Source: Arthrobacter sp. PvP023 (GTDB lineage Bacteria > Actinomycetota > Actinomycetes > Actinomycetales > Micrococcaceae). From it: a stretch of DNA of 64,000 nucleotides. The notes beneath the pieces are model-generated. The model did not search any database and had not been told where the DNA came from. It saw nothing but the letters and a program-made list of their open reading frames with translations. Where the stretch lies: positions 3,906,001-3,970,000 of the forward strand of contig NZ_JAFIBI010000001.1 of the NCBI RefSeq assembly GCF_017832975.1. Direction: 5' to 3'. Each line of letters begins with the position of its first letter. The first letter of the stretch is position 1. Made by a program: the position numbers and the translations under genes. Below, piece after piece: positions 18,881-26,910 of the stretch.

Positions 18881-18902
18881 ATTAGCGCAAAAATGCATTA
18901 AA
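18881..18902. promoter_or_regulatory. Operator palindrome 2, upstream of the ARPP-1 gene
   Basis: Arms ATTAGCGCA (18881-18889) and TGCATTAAA (18894-18902) with spacer AAAA: the same TTTAGCGCA-N4-TGCGCTAAA plan as site 1 but with 6 of 9 pairs. Its centre is 48 bp from that of site 1 and its end 16 bases before the ARPP-1 ATG, so binding would block initiation. Confidence 0.6.
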
Positions 18903-18918
18903 TCAACCGGAGGTCACC

Positions 18919-19884
18919 ATGAAAGTCCCGCAGCTCCACGTCGGCGCCGGCAGCAGGCTCGGCCCCCTCAGCATCTTTCCCGTCTGGACCTCCGGCTCCG
19001 GCAGCCTCGGAATCAGCACCGGTACCCACGCCGACGTCGCCGTCACCGAACTCGCCGGTGGCGCCCAGGTGGCCCGCCTCACCGTCACCAACAACGGCCC
19101 GAATCCCGCGCTGCTGCTGGAAGGCGAACTCCTGGAAGGCGGACAGCAGCACCGGACCTGCGCCCGCGACGTCGTCCTCGGCCCGGGCGAAACCCGCGAC
19201 ATCGACACCTTCTGCGTCGAGGCTGGCCGCTGGGAAGCCGGCCAGACCACCCACCGCCGGCAGGCCCGGCGCGCTCCCCTCAACGTCTGGTCCGAGCTGG
19301 CCAACGGCCCCGACGGCCAGCACGGCGGAAACCGCCAGGGCCGCATCTGGGAGCGGGTCAGCCGTTTCGACAACGCCCGGGGCGCTTCCGCGACCAGCTC
19401 CCTCCTCCAGCACATGGACTGGTTCAGGGACGACAAGGAGGAACGCAACCGCTTCAGCGCCGCGGACGCACCGAAGCCGCTCGAAGGCCAGCGCGGCGTG
19501 GTGATCGGCCTCGGCCAGCAGCCGCTGCTCCTGGAGGTCTTCGGCACCAGCACGCTCTTCCTGCGCCACTACCGCCAGCTCATCGAGTCGGCACTGCTGG
19601 ACCTCGAGCTCCTGCCACCCCAGGCACTGGCATCCGGTGCCATGCCCGGCCAGCGCGCCCGCGATTTCGCCGCCCACGTCCAGGCGATGGACTTCGGAAC
19701 GTTCGACGACGGGCCGGCGGCCGTGGAGGTCCGTGACCACGGCGCGCTCCGCAGCCGCAACGTCTCCCGCGCCGCCGGAGCGGTCACCGCCGCCGGGATC
19801 GCCGTCGAACTTCCCCGGCGCCGCCCCCAGCTGGCCCACCTGACCGGCTGGAACACCAAACACCCCCTGATGGAGATGGCATGA
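18919..19884 (+). CDS. ARPP-1 family protein
   Basis: A 321-residue protein matching ARPP-1, the family named for its association with ADP-ribosylglycohydrolase and phosphatase-like proteins. Recognisable features are the L-G-P-L-S-I-F-P-V opening strand, V-x-N-N-G-P-N-P-A-L-L-L-E-G-E-L-L-E-G-G-Q-Q in the first quarter, and W-x-E-V/R-R near the middle. It has no known catalytic activity; comparative genomics links it to ADP-ribose or RNA-end metabolism (family knowledge). The ATG has GGAGG at 18909-18913. It overlaps the next gene by four bases (ATGA), so it is translationally coupled to the hydrolase-phosphatase fusion. Expression is probably controlled by the divergent NrtR-type regulator. 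Confidence 0.82.
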   Translation: MKVPQLHVGAGSRLGPLSIFPVWTSGSGSLGISTGTHADVAVTELAGGAQVARLTVTNNGPNPALLLEGELLEGGQQHRTCARDVVLGPGETRDIDTFCVEAGRWEAGQTTHRRQARRAPLNVWSELANGPDGQHGGNRQGRIWERVSRFDNARGASATSSLLQHMDWFRDDKEERNRFSAADAPKPLEGQRGVVIGLGQQPLLLEVFGTSTLFLRHYRQLIESALLDLELLPPQALASGAMPGQRARDFAAHVQAMDFGTFDDGPAAVEVRDHGALRSRNVSRAAGAVTAAGIAVELPRRRPQLAHLTGWNTKHPLMEMA

Positions 19885-21431
19885 AACTGAACCCCCTGCA
19901 GAATGACCGCGCGGCCGGCGTCCTCGTCGCCCTGGCCGCGGGCGACGCCCTCGGAGCCGGCTACGAGTTCGGCGCGCCGCTGCCGGACGGCGCGGAAGTG
20001 ACCATGAAGGGCGGCGGCCCGTTCGGGTTCGCGCCGGCCGAGTGGACGGACGACACGTCCATGGCCATCCCGATCGCCCAGGCGCTGGTGGAATCCGCCT
20101 CCGGTGCCGGGTCCTCCTCCCCCGCGGCGCTGACCATGGTGGTCCGGGCCTGGGCTTCCTGGGCGGCGGAGGCGAAGGACGTGGGCGCGCAAACCAGCTC
20201 TGTCATCGCGACGGCCCGACTGCTGGCTTCCGCTGACGGGCGGAGCAAGGTTCACGCGGCCGACTTCAGCGCCGCCGCCGCGGACTTCCACGCCCGCACC
20301 GGCCGCAGCGCCGGCAACGGCTCGCTGATGCGCACGGCCCCGCTGGCCCTCGCATACCTGCACCGGGATCCGGCCGAACTGATGGCCGCGGCTGGCGTGA
20401 TGAGCGCCCTGACCCACGCCGACCCCGACGCCCAGGAAGCCTGCGGTCTGTGGTGCGTTGCCATCCGCAACGCGGTGCTCACCGGGCGGCTCGACGTCCG
20501 TGCCGGTCTGCCGCTGCTGCCCGCCGAGCGTGCTTCGGTGTGGCTGGAGCGGGTCGATGTTGCGGAGCGGTCCCGGCCCAGGGACTTCACCCGCAACAGC
20601 TGGGTGGTGGAGGCGTTTCAGGGCGCCTGGAGCGCCATCCACTATGCGGGCCAGTCGGCGTCGGGTCCGGCCCACTTGCGGGCGGCGTTGGAGGAGGCTG
20701 TGCGCGGCGGCCGGGATACCGATACGGTGGCCGCGATCGCCGGCGGGCTGCTGGGCGGCGCGTACGGCTACACCGCGGTGCCTTTCGAGTGGCGCCGGCG
20801 CCTGCATGGCTGGCCGGGCCTCCGTGCCCGCGACCTGATGACCCTCGGCATGGAGCTTGGCCGCGGCGAGGGCCGCCGGCCCGCCTCATGGCCGCGCGCC
20901 GATCGCCACGACTACAGCATGTGGAGCCGCACCGACGCGCTGGTCCGGCACCCGCACGACGACGGCGTGTGGCTGGGCGGGGTCGGCTCCCTTGCGCGGG
21001 TGCGTGAGCTGGGGATCGATGCGGTGGCGTCATTGTGCCGGCTCGGTACGCAGGATGTTCCTGCTGTCGCGGCGGAGAACCACGCGACGTTCTGGGTGGT
21101 TGACTCTCCTGGTGCGGAGGACAACGCTCATCCCCGCTTTGTGCTGCAGGAGGCGGCGGCCGCCGTCGAGCGTTACCGGTCGGAGGGCATGACGGTGCTG
21201 CTGCACTGTGTGCGGGCGGAGTCCCGGACGCCCACGGTGGCTGCTCTTTATGGGGCTTCGGTTGCCGGCGCGTCTCCGTTGCAGGCGCTGGAGGATGTGC
21301 GGCGGGTGCTGCCTGGGGCACGGCCAAATCCTCTGTTTTTGGGGGTGCTCAGGGATGACAAGGCGCTGCTGCAGCCGAGATCTGACGTAGCGGGGGACGT
21401 GGCAGCGAAAAATGTCAGTGGCCGTCTGTAG
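19881..21431 (+). CDS. ADP-ribosylglycohydrolase fused to a dual-specificity phosphatase-like domain
   Basis: A 516-residue two-domain protein. Residues ~8-310 are an ADP-ribosylglycohydrolase: A-A-G-D-A-L-G-A-G-Y-E-F, then E-W-T-D-D-T-S-M-A (metal ligands), then G-N-G-S-L-M-R, then G-G-R-D-T-D-T-V-A-A-I-A-G-G-L (second metal pair), all intact. Residues ~340-500 form a cysteine-phosphatase fold with H-C-V-R-A-E-S-R-T-P near residue 440, a complete H-C-x5-R-T signature with a preceding general-acid candidate. One polypeptide could therefore remove ADP-ribose and hydrolyse a phosphate or cyclic-phosphate ADP-ribose product. Such fusions occur beside ARPP-1 (family knowledge); the substrate is unproven. 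It is coupled to ARPP-1 by an ATGA overlap. Confidence 0.88.
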   Translation: MKLNPLQNDRAAGVLVALAAGDALGAGYEFGAPLPDGAEVTMKGGGPFGFAPAEWTDDTSMAIPIAQALVESASGAGSSSPAALTMVVRAWASWAAEAKDVGAQTSSVIATARLLASADGRSKVHAADFSAAAADFHARTGRSAGNGSLMRTAPLALAYLHRDPAELMAAAGVMSALTHADPDAQEACGLWCVAIRNAVLTGRLDVRAGLPLLPAERASVWLERVDVAERSRPRDFTRNSWVVEAFQGAWSAIHYAGQSASGPAHLRAALEEAVRGGRDTDTVAAIAGGLLGGAYGYTAVPFEWRRRLHGWPGLRARDLMTLGMELGRGEGRRPASWPRADRHDYSMWSRTDALVRHPHDDGVWLGGVGSLARVRELGIDAVASLCRLGTQDVPAVAAENHATFWVVDSPGAEDNAHPRFVLQEAAAAVERYRSEGMTVLLHCVRAESRTPTVAALYGASVAGASPLQALEDVRRVLPGARPNPLFLGVLRDDKALLQPRSDVAGDVAAKNVSGRL

Positions 21432-21470
21432 CCTTCCCAGCAACAGTTCATCCGCTCCAAGGAGGACCAC

Positions 21471-22370
21471 ATGCCGTTTCCCGCCCCGCCGCTGCGCCGA
21501 GTCCAGTCGGCCGCTGAAGTTGTTGCCAAGCGTTCCGGACTCACTGTCCTCATCGTGTCTCGCCGGGGACTCGTCCTGTGGGCTGTGGCGAGAACGGTCG
21601 AATCAACCGTGGTTGGATTGCGCTCCGGCTGGATCGCCGAGGCCGCAGCAGGACCGCGCTGGGGGAAAGCGTATGCGGAGGCCGTTCATGCGCTTGTGGA
21701 GCTGGTTCCGGACCGGAGCGAACCCGTCTTTTCCATGGTGGACACTACGGCCGAACGGTTGCTGGAGCTTGGGCTTCCGGTTGTTCATTCCTATCCCCCG
21801 GCGGCGGGTGTGGTGGCCACGGAAAAGGCCATCGCCGAAAGCCTGGATACGGTGTTCTCCCGACTGGAGATTGCCACCGATGCCTCGGTGGGGCATCGCA
21901 CTCCATGGGCAGGGCACGGCTGGGTCTTGGATTTCGGAAAGGGGCAGCCGCTTCGAGCGGGCCTGAAGGCCGTGACCGGCGGAAGCATTCTGGAAAGCGA
22001 GCTGCGGGCGATCCGGCTGGCCCTTTGCGCAGCCAAGAACGCGTACACGGGAGTCCTGGATGGACGCTGCGCCGTCACCGTTTGCTCCGACAGCCTCTCA
22101 GCCGTCAGGATGCTCAGCGAGGGAGACTCTCCTCGAGAACGATCAACGTTGGCCTGCCGTGATGAAGTGCAGCGGATCCGGACGCTGGTTGCCTTTGCCG
22201 ACGTCCAGTTCGACTGGGTCAAAGGCCACGCGGACCACCGGCTGAACATTCTTGCTGACCGGCTGGCGGTCATGGCCCGCAGGCACAAGGAGGCCGACCT
22301 TCCGGCGGACGACACTTTGCGTATGGTCGCCGGAATAGTCGAACAAGGGAATCTGGATCTGGCAGCCTGA
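21471..22370 (+). CDS. RNase H-like protein
   Basis: A 299-residue protein whose C-terminal ~165 residues form an RNase HI-type fold. Putative catalytic acids: D in I-A-T-D-A-S near residue 137, E in E-S-E-L-R-A near 180, D in C-S-D-S-L-S-A-V near 207 and D in N-I-L-A-D-R-L-A near 263, with H in V-K-G-H-A-D-H-R just before. The N-terminal ~120 residues are unrecognised and may be a substrate-binding extension. A GGAGG precedes ATG 21471 closely. The gene is not tightly coupled to the ADP-ribosylglycohydrolase (39 bases away) and is followed by the sigma-region-4-like gene after 76 bases. RNA cleavage in RNA:DNA hybrids is the family activity; the physiological role is unknown. Confidence 0.75.
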   Translation: MPFPAPPLRRVQSAAEVVAKRSGLTVLIVSRRGLVLWAVARTVESTVVGLRSGWIAEAAAGPRWGKAYAEAVHALVELVPDRSEPVFSMVDTTAERLLELGLPVVHSYPPAAGVVATEKAIAESLDTVFSRLEIATDASVGHRTPWAGHGWVLDFGKGQPLRAGLKAVTGGSILESELRAIRLALCAAKNAYTGVLDGRCAVTVCSDSLSAVRMLSEGDSPRERSTLACRDEVQRIRTLVAFADVQFDWVKGHADHRLNILADRLAVMARRHKEADLPADDTLRMVAGIVEQGNLDLAA

Positions 22371-22446
22371 GCCGGGTTTTGCGAAGGCTAGGAGCCACGC
22401 CGCCGGTTGCCAAATAATGTCCGCAGCTGCTGATAGGAATATGACC

Positions 22447-23448
22447 ATGACAACAACTCCTGAACTCAGTCGGGAGCAGCGCGACGCCGCGATGGTGGAG
22501 CGCTACTCGGACGGCGAAACCCTCGATGCCATCGGCGAGAGCTTCGGCATCACCCGCGAGCGTGTCCGGCAGATCATCGCGAAGGTGGGCGGCACGAACG
22601 CCGAGGAATCGCGCAAGAAGCGGATGGCGGCACGGGAAGCGGCCGCGAAGGCCGCCACCGACGCGTTCCTGGCTGAATACGGCCCTCTGGCGCGCCAGAT
22701 GGCCAAGCGCGGCGTGCCTCGGCCGGACGCTGTCCTGAAGCTGCAAGCGCTCTACCCGGCGATCGACGTCGACGTCGCGGAGGAGGCACTTAAGGGGTCG
22801 TCCATTATCTTCTCCAAATCCCAGGTGGAAGACATCTTCTCGAAGGAGGCGTTGGCGGCCGGGATCTGGTTCCTGTTGGGCTCCGACCGGAGCCTCTCAC
22901 CTGACCGTGAGTGGGCAGCAGTGAACCTGGACCTGTCCCTCATCAGCGAGCTGCGAGCCGCGCTGGAGTCTGCTGAAGCGTCGCCCGATGACGTGGCAAC
23001 CATCCTTGGGGTCATTGGTGCGGCCCAGAAGCTCGTCTCGGAGAACCCTGACGCCAGTATCACCGGCGCACGCTACCAACAACTTCGAGACGAGCTTGTC
23101 GTTGCTCTGGGCCTGGTGTCCAGGCAAGGATCCTTCCCCTGGCCACCCACCCGGCAAACCGTCATGAAGCGCTTCAGCGGCTGGAATGAAGCGTTGGAAG
23201 TCATGGGAATCGGGCTCGCGTCAAAGGGCCGCCCGAAAGGCCTCGTCAAATTCACTCGTGAAGAATACGACCACGCTCTGCGAGACTATTGCTTCTTCGC
23301 CACGACAGCTGAAATGAAGGCAACGAATTCCGGCTACGAGGCTTGGGTAAAGGAAGAGTTCGCTGCTGGGCGCGAAAGGCCATCCGTAGCGTCAGTTCGG
23401 AACATATACGGCACATGGATGGACGCCATCCGCTCAGTGCAGGAGTAG
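22447..23448 (+). CDS. Sigma-70 region 4-like helix-turn-helix protein
   Basis: A 333-residue protein. Residues ~20-50 contain T-L-D-A-I-G-E-S-F-G-I-T-R-E-R-V-R-Q-I-I, almost the region 4.2 recognition helix of primary sigma factors, but regions 1-3 are absent, so it is not a complete sigma factor. The C-terminal half holds short repeats ending in a tryptophan-glycine-alanine-like unit (S-G-W-N-E-A-L-E-V-M-G; Y-G-T-W-M-D-A-I), like the DNA-reading helical repeats that accompany homing-type nucleases. ATG 22447 is chosen because AGGA at 22435-22438 is eight bases before it; earlier in-frame starts at 22417 and 22441 are less well placed. The next gene begins five bases after its stop and carries related repeats, so the two likely act together on DNA. 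Confidence 0.6.
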   Translation: MTTTPELSREQRDAAMVERYSDGETLDAIGESFGITRERVRQIIAKVGGTNAEESRKKRMAAREAAAKAATDAFLAEYGPLARQMAKRGVPRPDAVLKLQALYPAIDVDVAEEALKGSSIIFSKSQVEDIFSKEALAAGIWFLLGSDRSLSPDREWAAVNLDLSLISELRAALESAEASPDDVATILGVIGAAQKLVSENPDASITGARYQQLRDELVVALGLVSRQGSFPWPPTRQTVMKRFSGWNEALEVMGIGLASKGRPKGLVKFTREEYDHALRDYCFFATTAEMKATNSGYEAWVKEEFAAGRERPSVASVRNIYGTWMDAIRSVQE

Positions 23449-23452
23449 ATGC

Positions 23453-25024
23453 TTGGAAATGGGGGAAAGCTTGTTGGCACAGCATGAGGACGCGCCCACG
23501 CAAGGCACAGCTACGGTTGACATTCGCGAACTCTACAGAAGGGGCGATCCGCTCCGCTTCATCGCTGCAGCAAAGGAGTGCTCTACCGAAGAGGTCTCAC
23601 TTCTCGTCTTGAACCAAACAGACACCGATGACGAGCTGGAGCGCTCGCGTGCGATCCGGCGGCGCTGTCTCTCTACAAACGAGATCATGTTGGCAAACGA
23701 GGCAATGATCGAGCGGCTTTACGGTTCGGGAATAGACCGCGACGAAATACCTAAAGTCTTGAAAGCATTGGGAATCTCAATAGACATTCAGATCGCCGCG
23801 GAGCTTCTGCACATTCCTGGAATTCCCGGTGGCCAACCAGTCGAAGAAGTTCCGTCCCCGCAGATAGGTGACAAGCTGAGCCTGCTGTATATAGCGGGAA
23901 TCCACCATAAAATCGAACCGGATTACCAGTTGGCGTTGGGCAAGATGTCGCTTGCTGCTGTATCCAAGCTCCGAGGCTTGCTGAATTCACGCTTGCCGTA
24001 TCGGAGAATGGCAGAGATCCTGGCCATTATCGAAACTACGGCTCTTGCAATCCGGGCCAGAACCATCAGTACGCTCTCGTACGCGGACTACAAGAATGCC
24101 ATGGAGGCAACATCGAGGCGTCTTGGTTCGATAGCAAACGATGCTGCTGAACCTTGGCCCGTTCCGGCAGACAAGCTAAGGACACGTTACGGTTCCGGAT
24201 CGTGGGAGAGCGCACTTCGCTCGGTGGGCATGCGGCTTATCGCCAGTGACCATCGTTTCAGCGGGGTGGATTACCTGGAGACCCTGGATCACTTCACCGA
24301 GGAGTGCATTGATCTCGGAATTCCCATGAACGTAGAGCTTTACGATCAGTGGATCATTGCCGCAGCCGCCGTGAAAACGGAATGCCCGTCCGCAGTGGAG
24401 GTGATCCGCCATTACGGCAGCTGGGACGAAGCCATAGAAGCTGTTCTTCCTCAGGAGGAAGAGGAGGAGGAAGGCGACGAGGAACCGTATAGCCATGAGT
24501 CTTACTGGGGCTTTCCGTTTGGACTCGAGGATGAAAGCTTGGCCATCAATGAGGCGAAATCCCAACGCGTAGCTGAAGAGTGGCACAAGGCAGGCAAACT
24601 CATTGGTCAACTCTTGGCAAAGATGCCATGGAACAGCTTTCTGCGCGTCGAGTATGACGGAAATGAGGAGATCACGACTCGGCCTTATGCTCAAGCAACA
24701 CCAAGCGCCGACGGCGTGTGGTGCGAGATTGTCTCTGAGCAATACCTACCCGCAGCTGAGTGGCCCATCAACAGACGATTTCTAACGAACAATGGCTGGG
24801 TGGCCCCGGATGACGAGGTGCCTAACTGGTTGAAAGCAAGGGTACCGCTGGCCGCTGCCGGTCACGAGATTGTTTCCGGGTTGAGACATGGACGGAGTTG
24901 CACGGACGCAAAAAACCTGCGCTGGAGCACTGGCGAGTTTCCATCGGGACCAGGCCCGGAAGGCGGCGTCACAATAGAACGGGCGCTGGAAGGCGAAGTT
25001 CAGACCCTGCGGAATGCGAGCTGA
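23453..25024 (+). CDS. Hypothetical protein with helical DNA-reading-like repeats
   Basis: An unrecognised protein of about 523 residues. The start is uncertain: TTG 23453 lies seven bases after AGGAG (inside the previous gene's end), while ATG 23459 and TTG 23471 are alternatives. The middle has two units like those of the preceding gene (Y-G-S-G-S-W-E-S-A-L-R-S-V-G-M near residue 245 and Y-G-S-W-D-E-A-I-E-A-V near 325), then an acidic stretch (Q-E-E-E-E-E-E-G-D-E-E near 340). The C-terminal ~150 residues include L-T-N-N-G-W-V-A-P-D-D-E-V-P-N-W, a pattern I associate loosely with TY-Chap-type chaperone-like domains of actinobacteria; that is tentative. No catalytic motif was found. It ends close to a bidirectional hairpin. 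Confidence 0.6.
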   Translation: MEMGESLLAQHEDAPTQGTATVDIRELYRRGDPLRFIAAAKECSTEEVSLLVLNQTDTDDELERSRAIRRRCLSTNEIMLANEAMIERLYGSGIDRDEIPKVLKALGISIDIQIAAELLHIPGIPGGQPVEEVPSPQIGDKLSLLYIAGIHHKIEPDYQLALGKMSLAAVSKLRGLLNSRLPYRRMAEILAIIETTALAIRARTISTLSYADYKNAMEATSRRLGSIANDAAEPWPVPADKLRTRYGSGSWESALRSVGMRLIASDHRFSGVDYLETLDHFTEECIDLGIPMNVELYDQWIIAAAAVKTECPSAVEVIRHYGSWDEAIEAVLPQEEEEEEGDEEPYSHESYWGFPFGLEDESLAINEAKSQRVAEEWHKAGKLIGQLLAKMPWNSFLRVEYDGNEEITTRPYAQATPSADGVWCEIVSEQYLPAAEWPINRRFLTNNGWVAPDDEVPNWLKARVPLAAAGHEIVSGLRHGRSCTDAKNLRWSTGEFPSGPGPEGGVTIERALEGEVQTLRNAS

Positions 25025-25052
25025 CACGGCGAAGGATCGACCCGCTACCCCT

Positions 25053-25073
25053 GAGGGTGCCTATTGCACCCTC
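25053..25073. terminator. Strong hairpin between convergent genes
   Basis: Perfect 8-bp arms GAGGGTGC (25053-25060) and GCACCCTC (25066-25073) with a 5-base loop; a further CCCGCT/AGCGGG pairing lies outside. It sits just beyond the + strand stop at 25024 and overlaps the stop of the convergent - strand gene at 25061, so it could end both transcripts. Confidence 0.6.
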
Positions 25074-26395
25074 GCCGCCTCAAGCGGGATGGGAGGAAGT
25101 CCCGGTGCAGCAAAGTACAGCGGTGCCTCATCTGACGTGACATCGGTACCGGACGGGGCCAGCTGTAGCCGCGCGGCGCTGTTCCACAGCGACTCAAAGC
25201 CATCAAATTCCGCCAAGCCAGTAACTGCAGTACCGACAACCAGCGTGACGTTAGTTTGATTGGCGGTCTTGGCTATGAAGTCGATCAAGGTTTCTACGGC
25301 TTCAGCTGCTTCCTCAAGTTCGGGCCGGTTGGCGCTGTCTTTCTTCATGGCATCAAGATCGTCAACGAAGATTACGAGAGGACTTGCCAAGTTGGCAGGA
25401 ATCCGTACGTCCCTCACATCAGTGGTATTCAAGGCCCTGCAGGCATCGATACGCGGAAACACCCGATCGCAGACGAGCCGCAGGAGTTCAGCCGCCTGAA
25501 CGACTCCGGTGGCCATACTTCCTCGATGGTGCCGCCAATCGGCACTGAGATCAGAATCTGGAGCTGACGTGGCGACCCATATGAGCGCTCCAGATTCCTG
25601 TGCATCCTTTGCCATCGCTGCAATCACTCGAGACCTGTCATAACGTGAACCGCCGCATACCACCAGGTTTTGTTCCCACGCCGTCGAGAAATTGGCTCCT
25701 TCAATCCCGATTGGCAGCTCCAGAAACGCATCCCCCACAGACCGGCCATCGGGGCCTACACGAGGGCTGAAGAATGTTGACAGGGACCCAAATGGTCCTT
25801 CATAAATGGCAGCCCCCGCAGGAATAACAGCATCTTGCAGGTCGCCTAGCAGATACTGAGGGGCGTTCACCTGGTCGCAACTGCCGAACTCGATCCGATG
25901 ACCACCGTCCACCCCGGTCACTAAAAGCTCGGTCATGTCGAAGTCGCCACCAGCCAGCACCACGGTCACACCTCCTCGGGGCTGGGAGACGATCAGCTCG
26001 CTGAGCTTAGCGGCAAGCAAGCTTGAGTATTCGTGAGCATCAGAGCAGAGAAACTCGGCGCCATTGATGATGACAGTGGTACCCCGGGGATCCTCGTGCA
26101 TGCCCGCGCGAATTTCACCAAGTGTCATGCAGGCTTCCCCCATGGATCTGGAGAGTGTCCTCATCCCTTCCAACATCCAGCTGTAGTCACCTTCCACGAG
26201 GTCTACGACGTGTGTAGCACTCGTACGGCAAAACTGACTGATGATCTCGTCGAGGTACGTCATGCCCCTCGTGACTGGCCCATCACCGCGGATCAGTAGA
26301 ACACCTCCGCCTGCTAACCAAAATTCAGCCGCATCACCGAGGTGGAGACGACGGCCGTCAGGCAGCGTCCCGAGCATTATCGGGCGGTGGTCCAT
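25061..26395 (-). CDS. Degenerate FtsK/EccC-like ATPase
   Basis: A 444-residue protein resembling two tandem FtsK/SpoIIIE-type (EccC D2-D3-like) ATPase domains without intact Walker A loops. Domain 1 (residues ~10-215) has V-L-L-I-R-G-D-G-P-V-T-R-G where G-x-x-G-S-G-K-S would sit; domain 2 (~250-444) has V-V-C-G-G-S-R-Y-D-R-S-R in that place but keeps a Walker B-like P-L-V-I-F-V-D-D-L-D. The end (L-Y-F-A-A-P-G-L-P-P-I-P) is like the tail of EccC domains. It probably binds a partner or substrate rather than hydrolysing ATP. ATG 26395 has GGAG about seven bases upstream and is preferred to the start at 26467. No other secretion genes are nearby. Divergent from an 89-residue gene with an operator-like array between them. 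Confidence 0.6.
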   Translation of the reverse strand: MDHRPIMLGTLPDGRRLHLGDAAEFWLAGGGVLLIRGDGPVTRGMTYLDEIISQFCRTSATHVVDLVEGDYSWMLEGMRTLSRSMGEACMTLGEIRAGMHEDPRGTTVIINGAEFLCSDAHEYSSLLAAKLSELIVSQPRGGVTVVLAGGDFDMTELLVTGVDGGHRIEFGSCDQVNAPQYLLGDLQDAVIPAGAAIYEGPFGSLSTFFSPRVGPDGRSVGDAFLELPIGIEGANFSTAWEQNLVVCGGSRYDRSRVIAAMAKDAQESGALIWVATSAPDSDLSADWRHHRGSMATGVVQAAELLRLVCDRVFPRIDACRALNTTDVRDVRIPANLASPLVIFVDDLDAMKKDSANRPELEEAAEAVETLIDFIAKTANQTNVTLVVGTAVTGLAEFDGFESLWNSAARLQLAPSGTDVTSDEAPLYFAAPGLPPIPLEAARVQ

Positions 26396-26452
26396 GGCAA
26401 TTCTCCGATCGGATTGTGAGTGCTGGAAGACAGTGTATTGCCAGGAAGTGAC

Positions 26453-26528
26453 ATGCTTATCAAGCATTGTCCGACCCCGTATTCATAATGCTTTCGAGGC
26501 CTCGCAGAGATGCCTAAGGGAAAGCATT
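26453..26528. promoter_or_regulatory. Array of four ATGCTT half sites in a divergent promoter region
   Basis: ATGCTT at 26453-26458 pairs with AAGCAT at 26462-26467 (3-base spacer). A second repeat, AATGCTTTC at 26487-26495, pairs perfectly with GAAAGCATT at 26520-26528. All four half sites share the same core and lie between two divergent genes (26395 and 26541), as expected of an operator array. Confidence 0.45.
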
Positions 26529-26540
26529 CAGGAGAGCGTC

Positions 26541-26810
26541 ATGGCAGACGGGTACGAGGTCTTTGATAGTGGACACAACAAGCTGGTTCGGAGACATCAA
26601 AGACTCAATGCTAAACAAATCAACGAAGTCATGGTTGCGCTTCGATTGGGGAGCGTCGAAGAGGCACGGATGGTGCTGCTAAAGGGCACAGGCCATCGAA
26701 TCACACTTGTCACGGAACTATATGACGTGGAACTTCACCGGATCATGGCCTACATTGCGAAAGAAAAGCGCAAGCGACTTCTCCAACAGCATGCCCCAAC
26801 ACGTTACTAA
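26541..26810 (+). CDS. Small helical hypothetical protein, 89 residues
   Basis: A small, mostly helical, basic protein (R-H-Q-R-L-N-A-K-Q-I-N-E-V near the start, A-K-E-K-R-K-R-L-L-Q-Q-H at the end), no recognised family. ATG 26541 is preceded by AGGAG at 26530-26534. It diverges from the degenerate FtsK-like gene across an array of ATGCTT half sites, so it could be a regulator of that pair or the DNA-binding partner of the ATPase (inference). The basic tail would suit nucleic acid binding. The frame stays open upstream to 26241, but that part lies over the neighbouring gene and lacks its own ribosome binding site, so the short form is preferred. Confidence 0.55.
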   Translation: MADGYEVFDSGHNKLVRRHQRLNAKQINEVMVALRLGSVEEARMVLLKGTGHRITLVTELYDVELHRIMAYIAKEKRKRLLQQHAPTRY

Positions 26811-26910
26811 GTGCGGGCCGTATTCGTGTCGCCACGACGAACTCGGCTTCCACGGCTAACGTTGGATCAGCGCAAAACCGATCCACCGGTTCAACAGTTT
26901 GGGGGAAACA

